A DNA stretch of 13,481 nt from SFFI01 sp964398655 (GCA_964398655.1 CAYNNG010000032.1:1-13481); one strand, 5' to 3'. Counted from the stretch's first letter, positions 1 through 7,923 are shown. Notes: a model not told the origin generated them from the sequence alone. Program-made: numbers and translations.

Positions 1-93
1 CATCTTGCTCTGGGCTTGGCGCAGGGCCTCACCTTTGAGATGGGTAATATCCTGAATATGAAGCAATATTGCCAGTTTATTCAACTGAGCGCA
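1..93 (-). pseudogene. C-terminal edge of a PAS domain, gene fragment running off the left edge
   Basis: Read on the minus strand, the frame is open from a TAG at 94-96 to the window edge. It encodes a short stretch containing LLHIQDITHLKGEALRQAQ. This resembles the last beta strand of a PAS domain and the linker helix that follows (the typical 'DIT-x-K-x-x-E-x-L-R' pattern), as found in sensor kinases and other PAS signalling proteins. The rest of a PAS domain is missing: upstream (97-200) all minus frames carry stops and the DNA becomes AT-rich. Either this is the truncated 5' end of a decayed gene, or translation begins internally at a TTG (82-84), for which no clear ribosome binding site is visible. 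The family call rests on one short motif, so confidence is low. Confidence 0.33.
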
Positions 94-96
94 CTA

Positions 97-350
97 ATTA
101 TTTTAAGGAGCCTAAAGGCAGGCAAATCGTATTAATAGATAATAACTGCTAGCTTTTCATAGTCTTAGGGAGCTTTAAGCTTTCTGCTGTGCAAGTGCGA
201 AGAAGGGACTATACTTAGCTTGGTATTTTATGTAATTGACACATAGTAGAGCTGGCATTACTATTAATATTACCAGTGACTATCTGTTAAACTAAAGCAA
301 GAAATACGAAATACGCAAAACAGGGTTTTGCTCAGCGTAGAGGGAAAATC
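97..350. other. AT-rich intergenic region upstream of the cysteine desulfidase gene
   Basis: About 250 bp with no credible reading frame and clearly richer in A+T than the genes on either side. It holds the promoter at 236-264 and a ribosome binding site (GAGGGA) just before the start codon of the next gene. I see no riboswitch or strong hairpin in it. Confidence 0.6.
236..264 (+). promoter_or_regulatory. Predicted sigma-A promoter for the cysteine desulfidase gene
   Basis: A perfect -35 box TTGACA (236-241) is followed after 17 bp by TACTAT (259-264, 4 of 6 to the -10 consensus). Transcription would start near 271 and give an untranslated leader of about 80 nt. Confidence 0.55.
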
Positions 351-1646
351 GTGGAAAAATCAACATATGAAGCCTATGTCAAACTTTTGCAGCATGAGCT
401 GATACCTGCTTTGGGCTGCACGGAGCCCATTGCTCTGGCTTACGGCGCAGCCAAGGCCCGCCAGGTGCTGGGACACGAACCGGCGGATTTCGAGTCTATC
501 GATATCTACTGCAGCGGCAACATTATTAAGAATGTTAAGGGCGTTACCGTCCCGCGTTCTGGCGGCCTGCGAGGCATAGAAATTGCTGCCGCCATGGGCA
601 TCATAGGTGGGGATCCTGACCGTGGCCTAGAGGTGCTGGAGGGGATAAGTCCGGACCAGGTCCGCGAGGCAGTGGCCCTTAAGGACAGTGGCATCATGCA
701 CCTGCATATCGTCGAGGGCGAAGAGAACCTCTATATCCGCACAGAAATCAAGGCGGGTGAAGATGAAGTATCTGTAGCAATAGAAAAAGAACACACCAAT
801 ATCAGCCGTATCGTGAAAAATGGCCAGGTCCTCCAGGAAAAAGCCCAGGAGACTCAAGCGAGTGAAGAAAAACCTCTTGATCCCTCCGCGGAGCTCTCGC
901 TCCAGAAGATTTTAGAGTTTGCCAACACGATTAACTTTGAGGAATACCCTGAGCTGACTGGGCTCTTAGACCGGCAAATCAACTATAACTGGGAGATTGC
1001 GGAGGAAGGTGTGCGCAATCCCTATGGTGCCCAGGTGGGGCGTACGCTGTTGGAGAATCCTCACCGTGATCCGATCGCCAGCAAGGCCATCGCCTATGCC
1101 AGTGCCGGCTCCGATGCCCGCATGGGAGGCTGCAGCCTGCCGGTGGTGATTAACTCCGGATCTGGCAACCAAGGCATGACGGTTTCCATTCCCGTGATTG
1201 TCTATGCCCGAGAATTGCAGCTGGGCGAGGATAAATTACATCGGGCCCTCTTAGTGGCCAACCTCATGGCTATCCACCAGAAGTCCTTTATCGGCAAGCT
1301 GTCTGCCTTCTGCGGTGTGGTGAGCGCGGCAACGGGCGCGGGTACAGGTATTGCCTATCTCAAGGGCTTTGACTATGAAAAGATGTCCATGGTCGTAACT
1401 AATACCCTTGCCACCATCGGGGGCATGGTATGCGACGGAGCCAAGAGCTCCTGCGCTATGAAAATTTCTCAGGCCCTCAACAACGTGTTCCTGGCCCTTG
1501 ATATGGCAGAAAAGGGCCTCTGCTTCAAGCACGGGGAAGGACTCGTGGGCGAAGATGTGGAGGCCACCATCCGCAACATTGGCCGGATGGCCAAGGAAGG
1601 TATGAAGTCTACCGACCTGGAAATTCTCAATATTATGATTGAATAG
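351..1646 (+). CDS. cyuA: L-cysteine desulfidase, UPF0597/CyuA family (serine dehydratase alpha-like)
   Basis: The 431-residue product matches the UPF0597 family, whose members (E. coli YhaM/CyuA, archaeal cysteine desulfidase) break L-cysteine into pyruvate, ammonia and sulfide using an oxygen-sensitive Fe-S cluster in the cytoplasm. Visible signatures are the N-terminal ALGCTEP motif (Cys23), the block with GSGNQG at about 270-275, a cysteine at 321 (SAFCGVVSAATGAG), and the CDGAKSSCAMK motif (Cys361, Cys368). By family knowledge Cys23, Cys321 and one of the last two are the likely cluster ligands; a further Cys261 (GGCSLP) is alanine in E. coli. Length is normal for the family. The start is a GTG with GAGGGA a few bases upstream. 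It has its own promoter and is followed by a hairpin, so it is probably monocistronic. The peptide importer downstream could feed it cysteine, but that is inference. Confidence 0.88.
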   Translation: MEKSTYEAYVKLLQHELIPALGCTEPIALAYGAAKARQVLGHEPADFESIDIYCSGNIIKNVKGVTVPRSGGLRGIEIAAAMGIIGGDPDRGLEVLEGISPDQVREAVALKDSGIMHLHIVEGEENLYIRTEIKAGEDEVSVAIEKEHTNISRIVKNGQVLQEKAQETQASEEKPLDPSAELSLQKILEFANTINFEEYPELTGLLDRQINYNWEIAEEGVRNPYGAQVGRTLLENPHRDPIASKAIAYASAGSDARMGGCSLPVVINSGSGNQGMTVSIPVIVYARELQLGEDKLHRALLVANLMAIHQKSFIGKLSAFCGVVSAATGAGTGIAYLKGFDYEKMSMVVTNTLATIGGMVCDGAKSSCAMKISQALNNVFLALDMAEKGLCFKHGEGLVGEDVEATIRNIGRMAKEGMKSTDLEILNIMIE

Positions 1647-1678
1647 ACACTTCCCTATTTAACATTTCAATTCGCTAG

Positions 1679-1719
1679 CGAAACCCACCTCCGTCGGTCT
1701 CAGATAGGGGTGGGTTTCG
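1679..1719 (+). terminator. Probable terminator hairpin after the cysteine desulfidase gene
   Basis: A perfect 11-bp inverted repeat, CGAAACCCACC (1679-1689) and GGTGGGTTTCG (1709-1719), encloses a 19-nt loop shortly after the stop codon. There is no clear run of T after the stem, so it may be a weak terminator or a 3'-end stabiliser. Its left edge overlaps the 12-bp palindrome TTCGCTAGCGAA (1671-1682). Confidence 0.45.
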
Positions 1720-1774
1720 ACGTGTAGGCGGCGTATCGGCCTCCGGGGCTGGGGGCAAGTCTCGCGGCCTACTC

Positions 1775-1783
1775 TGCTATAAT
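1775..1783 (+). promoter_or_regulatory. Extended -10 promoter of the ABC importer operon
   Basis: TGC followed directly by a perfect TATAAT (1778-1783) forms an extended -10 element. No good -35 box is found 17 bp upstream, which fits the extended -10 class. Transcription would begin near 1790, about 50 nt before the lipoprotein start codon. Confidence 0.55.
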
Positions 1784-1842
1784 GGCAGGCAAGGTAAAAC
1801 TAGCAGCTTTAGGACTAGCTAGTAGTTAGAAAGAAGTTTGTC

Positions 1843-3549
1843 ATGTTTGATTTTTCCGGCTTTCTCTCCTCCTCTCCTGAGTCTAAAACTAGCAGCGCGC
1901 GCAAAGTCCGCTGGCTAAGCCTCTGCCTGATTTTTAGCCTCTGCTTAGCTGCCTGCAGCCCTGCGCCCGCGAGTAACCCAGGACAGGCCAGCCAAGCTGA
2001 ACCCACAAGTGAAGCGGTTTCAAACCAGGAGCCAGCAGCCAGCCAGGCCGAGCTGGCAGGTGAAGTTGAGTCGACCGGTGCAACCGAGCCCGCGGACCCG
2101 GTAGACCTACAGGAGGGTGGACAAATAAAAGTCGGCATAACTCAAGAGCCCGACTTCTTGGACCCCCACCTGGCGGTAGCGGCCGGGACCAAAGAAATTC
2201 TTTTCAATATTTTCCAAGGCCTGGTCCGGCTGACCCCAAAGGGCGAGTTTGAACCCTGCCTGGCGACCTCCTGGGAGGCAGAAGAAGATGGCCTCGCCTA
2301 CCGCTTCTATATCCGGGAGGGAGTTAAATTTCACAATGGCCAGGAGATGGGCTTGGACGACGTGGTCTACTCCCTGCAGAGGGCGGCTGGCCTGGGGGGA
2401 CAGCAGCGTCTGGTCTACGAGCTGCGGGATATCACAGCCGTGGAAGCTGACCCCGCAACGAACTCCGTGCTAGTCCGGCAGAAAACAGTTAACCCCGACC
2501 TCATCTCCTTGCTTACTACAGCGATTATTCCCGCAGGATATAAAGAACAAGCCTCTGAGCCGATCGGCACCGGCCCCTTCAAGTTTAAGTCCTACACCCC
2601 CCAGGTCTCTTTGGTCCTGGAGCACTTCCCCGACTACTGGGAGGCCGGCAAGCCCCATCTGGACCAGGTAACCTTCCAGATCTACGGCGACATGGATGCT
2701 GCCTACCTGGAACTCATGGCGGGGCAGATTGATATTTTCCCCTACCTCACAGCGGAAAAGGCCGAAAGCCTTAAGGACAAGTATCAAGTGGTTTCCGGAG
2801 GGGCAAACATGCTCCAGCTCCTAGCCTTCAATAATGACCGGGAACCCCTGGACAACCCCCTGGTGCGGGAGGCAATTAACTTAGCTCTCGATCGGGACCA
2901 GCTGGTTCACATGATCATGGGTGAATACGGGCGGCCGGTGGTTTCTGGCATGACGCCCTCCATGGGACCCTATTACAACGCGGACTTGCTGGCCAGCTAT
3001 AAGCCCGACCCGGAGGCGGCCAAAGCTAAACTTGCGGAGGCAGGCTATCCGGATGGCCTGGAGCTCACGGTTACCGCCCCCGCCAACTACCTGATCCATG
3101 TAGATACAGCCAACTTGATTGCCTCTCAACTGGACAAGGTGGGGATTAAATTAAAGATTAAAACAGTGGAGTGGGGGACCTGGCTGGAACAGGTTTATGC
3201 GGGCCGGAATTATCAGATGACCATCATTGCCCTGACCTACGATTACTTCACGCCCTCGGATGTACTCAACCGCTATATGCAGGACTCCCAAGACAACTTT
3301 ATCAACTATAAGTCTGACCGCTATGACGGATTGGCCCAGGAAGCCGGTACAGAAGTAGATGAAGCTAAACGCGAGCAGGTCTACCAGGAAATGCAGGCCC
3401 TACTCCTGGCAGACAACGCCTCTGCCTTCCTGCAGGAACCCTTTAATGTCACGGCGGTGAAAAAGGGTTTGACCGGCTATGTCCAGTATCCTGCCTATGT
3501 TTTGGATATGTCTACGGTGGCCTTTGAGCTTGCGGCAGAAGACAAGTAA
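1843..3549 (+). CDS. Peptide-type ABC transporter substrate-binding lipoprotein (SBP_bac_5 family)
   Basis: The 568-residue product is an extracytoplasmic solute receptor of the oligopeptide/dipeptide/nickel class. Residues 22-37 form a hydrophobic signal segment ending in the lipobox LAAC, with Cys38 as the predicted lipidated residue; the 21 residues before it make a rather long n-region. A Ser/Ala/Glu/Pro-rich linker (about 39-90) tethers the binding domain. The domain proper starts near GGQIKVGITQEPDFLDPH and shows family landmarks such as LATSWE, GVKFHNGQ, GTGPFKF and LVREAINLALDRDQL. It is the first gene of an operon with two permeases and two ATPases. The substrate cannot be read from sequence; di- or oligopeptides are most likely, other small solutes are possible. 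The start ATG follows a purine-rich GAAAGAAG. Confidence 0.9.
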   Translation: MFDFSGFLSSSPESKTSSARKVRWLSLCLIFSLCLAACSPAPASNPGQASQAEPTSEAVSNQEPAASQAELAGEVESTGATEPADPVDLQEGGQIKVGITQEPDFLDPHLAVAAGTKEILFNIFQGLVRLTPKGEFEPCLATSWEAEEDGLAYRFYIREGVKFHNGQEMGLDDVVYSLQRAAGLGGQQRLVYELRDITAVEADPATNSVLVRQKTVNPDLISLLTTAIIPAGYKEQASEPIGTGPFKFKSYTPQVSLVLEHFPDYWEAGKPHLDQVTFQIYGDMDAAYLELMAGQIDIFPYLTAEKAESLKDKYQVVSGGANMLQLLAFNNDREPLDNPLVREAINLALDRDQLVHMIMGEYGRPVVSGMTPSMGPYYNADLLASYKPDPEAAKAKLAEAGYPDGLELTVTAPANYLIHVDTANLIASQLDKVGIKLKIKTVEWGTWLEQVYAGRNYQMTIIALTYDYFTPSDVLNRYMQDSQDNFINYKSDRYDGLAQEAGTEVDEAKREQVYQEMQALLLADNASAFLQEPFNVTAVKKGLTGYVQYPAYVLDMSTVAFELAAEDK

Positions 3550-3641
3550 AGCTTATGCTGGGGACAAAGCAGAGGCCAGTGGTCTTTATAAGCCGGAGCC
3601 CCCATAAGGAGTCCCAATAAAAGGTAAGTTAGGTTTGGTGA

Positions 3642-4694
3642 GTGAAGTCACTTAACAAGACAAGTCAAAACCTGCCCACAGGTCACGCCAAGAGCCGAGC
3701 CCGGCTCTTGGCGGCTTTTACTTTACGCAAATTCCGTGACCTGCTGATTACCCTGCTGCTCATGTCGGCCTTGGTTTTTCTCCTCTTTTACGTCATTCCA
3801 GGTGACCCCGTAACCATGATTTTGGGGACCGAGGCCAGCCCGGAAAAGCGGGCGGCCCTGGAGGACCTCCTGGACCTAAATGAGCCTGTCCCCCAGCGCT
3901 ACGTGAAGTCGGTGACCGGGCTCTTTTCCGACCAAGACCCCTCTTTATCCCTGCGCTTTCAGCAGCCAGTGCAAGACCTCATCGGTCCCCGCCTCAGCCT
4001 GACCTTTCGCCTGGCCTTTTTGGCTTTCGCCCTCATTGTGGTCCTAGTTATCCCCCTGGGCTTAAGCATGGCCCTGCACCGGGGCTCCCGCCTGGACCGG
4101 ATCTTGGGTTATGTAGGCGAGTTTTTCATGGCCATCCCCGGCTACTTCCTGGGTTTGGTCCTCATCCTCATCTTCGCCTTCGTCTTTAAATCCTTCACAC
4201 CTGGCTCTTATCAAGGGCCGGAGGCTGGCTGGGGCCCCCACCTGGCCTCCCTAGTCCTGCCCTGCCTGGCTTTAGCCCTGCCCAAACTGGCCCAGGCCCT
4301 GCTCTTCTTCCGGACTGCCTTGGTAGCGGCCCAGGACGAAGACTATGTCCGGACTGCCCGGTCTAAGGGCGCGGGCAAACCCCGTATTGTGGCCTTTCAC
4401 CTCATCCGCAATTCACTCCTGCCCCTGGTCACTAGCCTGGGCCTTATCCTGGCAGACCTGATTACGGGCAGCCTCATTGTGGAACAGGTCTTCGTCCTGC
4501 CAGGCGCAGGCCGGCTCCTCCTGACTGCGATTGAAGCCCGCGACTTGCCCTTGGCCCAAGCCATAATTTTGGCCTTGGCTGCGGCGGTGGTCGTCATAAA
4601 TGTGCTGGTGGACCTAGTCAACGCTCTCATTGATCCGCGCCTGGTTTCCGCAGCCAGTCAGGCGGGTAGAGGGGAGGATCCCTTCAGTGCCTAG
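3642..4694 (+). CDS. ABC transporter permease, DppB/OppB type
   Basis: This 350-residue integral membrane protein is the first of the two channel subunits of the importer. A hydrophobic segment at about 33-53 ends in the family motif FYVIPGDP. Further membrane segments lie near 119-145, 160-183, 200-225, 258-283 and 303-330. The cytoplasmic EAA loop that docks on the ATPase is seen at about 224-262 (DEDYVRTARSKGAG, then HLIRNSLLP). The C-terminal VEQVFVLPGAGRLL block is also typical. The start is a GTG at 3642 after a weak AAGG/AGGT site; the next ATG lies inside the first membrane helix. A 92-bp gap without a terminator separates it from the lipoprotein gene, so both are probably on one transcript. 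Its last 8 nt overlap the next gene. Confidence 0.9.
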   Translation: MKSLNKTSQNLPTGHAKSRARLLAAFTLRKFRDLLITLLLMSALVFLLFYVIPGDPVTMILGTEASPEKRAALEDLLDLNEPVPQRYVKSVTGLFSDQDPSLSLRFQQPVQDLIGPRLSLTFRLAFLAFALIVVLVIPLGLSMALHRGSRLDRILGYVGEFFMAIPGYFLGLVLILIFAFVFKSFTPGSYQGPEAGWGPHLASLVLPCLALALPKLAQALLFFRTALVAAQDEDYVRTARSKGAGKPRIVAFHLIRNSLLPLVTSLGLILADLITGSLIVEQVFVLPGAGRLLLTAIEARDLPLAQAIILALAAAVVVINVLVDLVNALIDPRLVSAASQAGRGEDPFSA

Positions 4695-5529
4695 CTTGCC
4701 TCAAAAACAGCCTTGTGGCGGTGGCAGAGCCGAACCCGCTGCCTTGCGATCCCGTAAGACAGCCCTGGTCATCTTTGTTCTGCTGGGCCTGCTCATGGTC
4801 TACGCGTTCTTTCTTTCGCCCTATGGCGTGAATGAATTGACCGAGGCGGGGAAACTCCAGCCGCCTTCCTGGGCCCACCCCTTCGGCACTGATCACCTGG
4901 CCCGAGACCTCTTAACCCGGGTGGGTCAAGGAGCCGGCTGGTCCCTGCTTTTGGCCTTGGGCATCATCGCGGTAGGCGCCAGCCTCGGCCTGGTCATCGG
5001 CGGGCCAGCCGCCTATTTCGGCGGACCCGTGGACTGGGCTCTCAGCCGTTTAACCGACACCCTCTTGGCCTTCCCTGGCATCCTCATGGCTCTCATGCTC
5101 ATGACGGTTTTGGGCCGGGGAGTTGCTACCCTGATCTTTTCGCTAGGCCTGGCCTTTGTGCCCAGCTTTGCCCGCATTGCCCGCGCCGGCTTGCAGAAGG
5201 TGAGGGGGGAAAACTATATCAAGCGCCTGGAAATCATGGATGCTCCGGCCGGACGGATTATTTTTGTCCACATGCTGCCCCTCATCCGCGATCAATACCT
5301 GAACGCCCTCATGCTGGGCTTGGCTAACGCGCTTTTGGCCGAGTCTGGTCTCAGCTTTTTAGGCTTTGGCCTGCAGCCGCCCACTCCCTCCTGGGGCTCT
5401 ATCTTGGCGGAATCCCAGGCCTATATCTTTCAGGCCCCCTGGTACGCGATTTTCCCTGGCTTGGTCCTAGTCTTGACAGTTTTTGCCATTTACCTTTTTG
5501 GCCGATCCTGGCAGGGAAAGGAGGGTTAA
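4687..5529 (+). CDS. ABC transporter permease, DppC/OppC type
   Basis: This is the second channel subunit, 280 residues from the chosen GTG at 4687. That start has a strong GGGGAGG site (4671-4677) nine bases upstream and overlaps the previous stop codon by 8 nt (GTGCCTAG), a usual coupling arrangement. A longer frame opens at TTG 4630, but it lacks a comparable ribosome binding site and would overlap the upstream gene by 65 nt. The protein has an N-terminal membrane segment followed by the family motif FGTDHLARDLLTR. It also has the EAA region (ARAGLQKVRGENYIKRLEIMD), the AESGLSFLGFGLQPP stretch and SWGSIL near the end. Function follows from family and operon position: peptide or related solute uptake together with the DppB-like partner. 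Confidence 0.88.
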   Translation: MPSLPQKQPCGGGRAEPAALRSRKTALVIFVLLGLLMVYAFFLSPYGVNELTEAGKLQPPSWAHPFGTDHLARDLLTRVGQGAGWSLLLALGIIAVGASLGLVIGGPAAYFGGPVDWALSRLTDTLLAFPGILMALMLMTVLGRGVATLIFSLGLAFVPSFARIARAGLQKVRGENYIKRLEIMDAPAGRIIFVHMLPLIRDQYLNALMLGLANALLAESGLSFLGFGLQPPTPSWGSILAESQAYIFQAPWYAIFPGLVLVLTVFAIYLFGRSWQGKEG

Positions 5530-6567
5530 ATGCCACAGCCCATCTTGCAAGTAAAAAATCTCCGGCTCAGTTTAAGCCAGCCTGCTGCCGCTAACCAAGC
5601 TTCTGACGCAAGTTATCCTCCGGTCACCATCCTGCATGATCTGAGTTTCGAGCTCGCAGCTGGCGAGATCCTGGGTATTTGTGGGGAATCGGGGTCGGGC
5701 AAGAGCCTGACCGCCCTCTCCCTGATTAATCTCCTGCCGGACTATGCCTGCCCGGAGGGTGAAATCTACCTGCAGTGTCAGCAGCTTTTGGGTGCCCCAG
5801 AGGAAGTCTGGCAGGGCAAACGCGGTCAGGATATCGCCATGGTCTTTCAAGATTCCCAGGCCGCTCTCAATCCCACCATGCGGGTGGGCCGGCAAATTGC
5901 CGAAAGCCTGCGGATCCACCAGCCCAAGTTAGACCGGACCGAGCGCAGAAGGCGTGTGCTCAGCTTACTCGATGACCTGGGCCTGAACCAGCCAGATCGT
6001 GTGGCTAAAGCCTACCCGCACGAGCTTTCCGGCGGTATGCGGCAGCGGGTAGCCCTGGCGCTGGCCCTGGTTAATTCACCGGAGATCTTAATCGCGGATG
6101 AGCCGACGACTGCCCTGGACCCCTCCAGCCAAGACCAGTTGCTTACCCTCCTGGCGGAGATCCGCCAGAAATATGGCACCAGCATCATCTTTATTTCGCA
6201 CGATATCCGCCTGGTCCAAGACTTCTGCGACCGGGTCCTGATCTTTTATGCGGGGACCATTGTAGAAGAAGGCCCTGTAGCCCAAGTTCTCAAATTTCCA
6301 GGGCATGTATATACATCCTGCCTGCTAGAGGCTATGCCCTCTATGGCCAAGCGGGGCCAGGCCCTGCTAGAAATTCCCGGCCGCGTGCCTTCCAGCCAGG
6401 AAATTTCCGCTCTCCTAGCCGGCGAACACGGCCCCTGCCTCTTTGCTGATCGCTGTCCGCGAGCTTTGGAAATCTGTCATAAGGAGCGGCCCACCTGGCA
6501 GACCCTGGGTCCAGGCCACCGGGCCAAATGCTATTTGGCGGGGGAGGCCAAGACAAATGCTCGATAA
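5530..6567 (+). CDS. ABC transporter ATP-binding protein, DppD/OppD type
   Basis: One of two cytoplasmic ATPases that power the importer, 345 residues. All nucleotide-binding motifs are intact: Walker A GESGSGKS (52-59), Q-loop glutamine 107 (MVFQDSQ), signature LSGGMRQR (166-173), Walker B LIADEP (187-192) and switch His224 (ISHD). The C-terminal oligopeptide-transporter extension has the four-cysteine pattern of DppD/OppD proteins (Cys303, Cys309, Cys316, Cys334), which in several family members holds a metal or Fe-S cluster. The ATG follows the previous stop codon directly (TAAATG), with a very strong AAAGGAGGG site just upstream. Confidence 0.93.
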   Translation: MPQPILQVKNLRLSLSQPAAANQASDASYPPVTILHDLSFELAAGEILGICGESGSGKSLTALSLINLLPDYACPEGEIYLQCQQLLGAPEEVWQGKRGQDIAMVFQDSQAALNPTMRVGRQIAESLRIHQPKLDRTERRRRVLSLLDDLGLNQPDRVAKAYPHELSGGMRQRVALALALVNSPEILIADEPTTALDPSSQDQLLTLLAEIRQKYGTSIIFISHDIRLVQDFCDRVLIFYAGTIVEEGPVAQVLKFPGHVYTSCLLEAMPSMAKRGQALLEIPGRVPSSQEISALLAGEHGPCLFADRCPRALEICHKERPTWQTLGPGHRAKCYLAGEAKTNAR

Positions 6568-7564
6568 GTATTACAAGCCAGCCGATTCTTCCTCTGAGAG
6601 GGCAGCAGATAATAGGGCCGCGGAGCTTTATTCTGAAAGCCAGGCCATAGGCGCCCAGAACGGGAATTTGACAGTTCCTAGCAAGGACTTGCAGGCCATG
6701 AGCCAGGATTTGGGCGCCAAGAGCCAGGATTTGAAAACCGATATTCAGGATTTGGACGCCCACAATCAGGACTTGGAGGCCAAATTTGCCGGTTTCCCTG
6801 AGCCTTATTTGTGGGTGCGGAACCTTACCCATCGCTTTGCCGGCCGCCCCGGCGAGCCCGACCAGCTGGTCCTAGACCAAATTAACTTCCGTATTTTCCC
6901 CGGGCAATTTACCGGCCTCTTGGGCGAATCGGGCTCGGGTAAATCCACCCTCGCCCGCCTGATCTCCGGCCAATTAAATGTGCAAGAGGGTGAGATTTTG
7001 CTCAATGGGCAGGTAATCTCTACGCTCAGCCGCCGCCAGAGGCGCCGGGCCAAGCTGGGCATTCAAATGGTTTTTCAGGACCCCTTCTCCTCCCTCCATC
7101 CCCGGCAAATAATTGGCCGCCAGCTCGAAGAACCCCTGATCTTGCAAACCAAGCTCCCAGCCGATGCCCGCCAAGCTAAAATCCACCAGATGCTAGAAGA
7201 AGTGGGCCTCGACCCGGAAATCGCTAACCGCTATCCCCAAGACCTCTCCGGCGGCCAGCAACAAAGGGTGGCCATCGCCTGCGCCCTGATTACGGAGCCC
7301 GAACTCCTGATCGCTGACGAACCCGTGTCCGCCCTGGACCCCTCAGTGCAAGCCCAAATACTCAATCTCTTAATGAAGGTCCGCCAGCAGCAAAGCTTCG
7401 CCTGCCTCTTTATCTCCCACGACCTGGACGTAGTCTCCTACCTCTGCGACCGGGTGGCGGTGCTCCGTGAAGGCAAAATCTGCGAGGAAAATAAGGTCGA
7501 ACGGATCTTCACCAACCCCCAGCACCCCTATACCAAGCAGCTGATTTCCTACTTGGGAAAGTAG
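6557..7564 (+). CDS. ABC transporter ATP-binding protein, DppF/OppF type, with N-terminal heptad-repeat extension
   Basis: Second ATPase of the importer, 335 residues from ATG 6557. That start has GGGGAGG (6541-6547) nine bases upstream and overlaps the preceding gene by 11 nt. An in-frame extension back to 6443 would overlap by 125 nt and lacks support. The ABC domain begins only near residue 84 and is complete: Walker A GESGSGKS (123-130), Q-loop Gln174 (MVFQDP), signature LSGGQQQR (230-237), Walker B LIADEP (251-256), His288 (ISHD), and the C-terminal NPQHPYTKQLI motif of this family. The roughly 80 residues before it are unusual: residues 43-77 are five seven-residue units of the form (K/Q)DLxAxx, encoded by 21-bp tandem repeats. 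Known relatives normally start close to the ABC domain. The repeats may form an amphipathic helix or coiled coil. Confidence 0.92.
   Translation: MLDKYYKPADSSSERAADNRAAELYSESQAIGAQNGNLTVPSKDLQAMSQDLGAKSQDLKTDIQDLDAHNQDLEAKFAGFPEPYLWVRNLTHRFAGRPGEPDQLVLDQINFRIFPGQFTGLLGESGSGKSTLARLISGQLNVQEGEILLNGQVISTLSRRQRRRAKLGIQMVFQDPFSSLHPRQIIGRQLEEPLILQTKLPADARQAKIHQMLEEVGLDPEIANRYPQDLSGGQQQRVAIACALITEPELLIADEPVSALDPSVQAQILNLLMKVRQQQSFACLFISHDLDVVSYLCDRVAVLREGKICEENKVERIFTNPQHPYTKQLISYLGK
6683..6787 (+). repeat. Five 21-bp in-frame tandem repeats inside the ATPase gene
   Basis: Units at 6683-6703, 6704-6724, 6725-6745, 6746-6766 and 6767-6787 each begin with (A/C)AGGA(C/T)TTG and encode (K/Q)DL followed by four variable residues. 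The units differ at several positions, so the expansion is not very recent. Being a multiple of three, gain or loss of a unit would keep the frame. Confidence 0.85.
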
Positions 7565-7596
7565 GGTGGGGCTGGGAGCTCCTGAAGGGTGTGCAG

Positions 7597-7803
7597 AAGG
7601 CCATTTTAGCTATCATGCCAACCCTTATTCTGTTCCTCTAAGTTCTTACAGGGACTAAAAGTGTAGGCAATATGCCGCTTAGGCTGAAGTGCCAACCTGG
7701 CAAAGTCCCGATATAGCCGATTTGCCTACTACTATCCGACGCCCTAAGTTTTCACTGGCCGGCAGAAGGTAGGCAGAAAACCCTTTTAGCCGATCTGCCT
7801 ACC
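7597..7803. repeat. Cluster of related palindromic repeat units
   Basis: The 16-nt sequence TAGCCGATYTGCCTAC occurs twice in the same direction (7714-7729 and 7787-7802). Each copy is the right arm of an inverted repeat: GTAGGCAA (7663-7670) with TTGCCTAC (7722-7729), and GGTAGGCAGA (7768-7777) with TCTGCCTACC (7794-7803). A small perfect hairpin TGCCA-ACC-TGGCA (7690-7702) sits inside the first unit. A third, degenerate relative may lie at about 7594-7622, where GCAGAAGG and TTTTAGC-(N)2-ATC-N-TGCC recur in the same order as in the last unit. It could be an interspersed palindromic repeat, processing hairpins of the importer mRNA, or protein-binding sites. Confidence 0.65.
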
Positions 7804-7885
7804 AGTATTGCTTTGAAAGATCAATCAGCTATAACCACAGCTTAAAACCCATGCTATAAGCCCAGAAAGGAACGTAATTTATCGC

Positions 7886-7914
7886 TTGACTTATAGGAAT
7901 GAGACTTGTATCAT
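7886..7914 (+). promoter_or_regulatory. Promoter of the zinc/cadmium resistance operon
   Basis: TTGACT (7886-7891, 5 of 6) and TATCAT (7909-7914, 4 of 6) are separated by the ideal 17 bp. The start point would fall near 7920, so the first transcribed bases lie within the operator that follows. Confidence 0.7.
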
Positions 7915-7923
7915 ACAAACAAA

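Noticed and set aside
4630..4686. TTG start 57 nt upstream for the second permease
   Set aside because: There is no good ribosome binding site and it gives a long overlap with the first permease gene; GTG 4687 has GGGGAGG at ideal distance.
6443..6556. Longer N-terminus of the second ATPase
   Set aside because: It would overlap the first ATPase gene by 125 nt; ATG 6557 has GGGGAGG at nine bases and an 11-nt overlap.
6704..6787. CRISPR-like or mobile repeat array
   Set aside because: The units are contiguous 21-bp coding repeats without spacers, in frame within an ABC ATPase gene.
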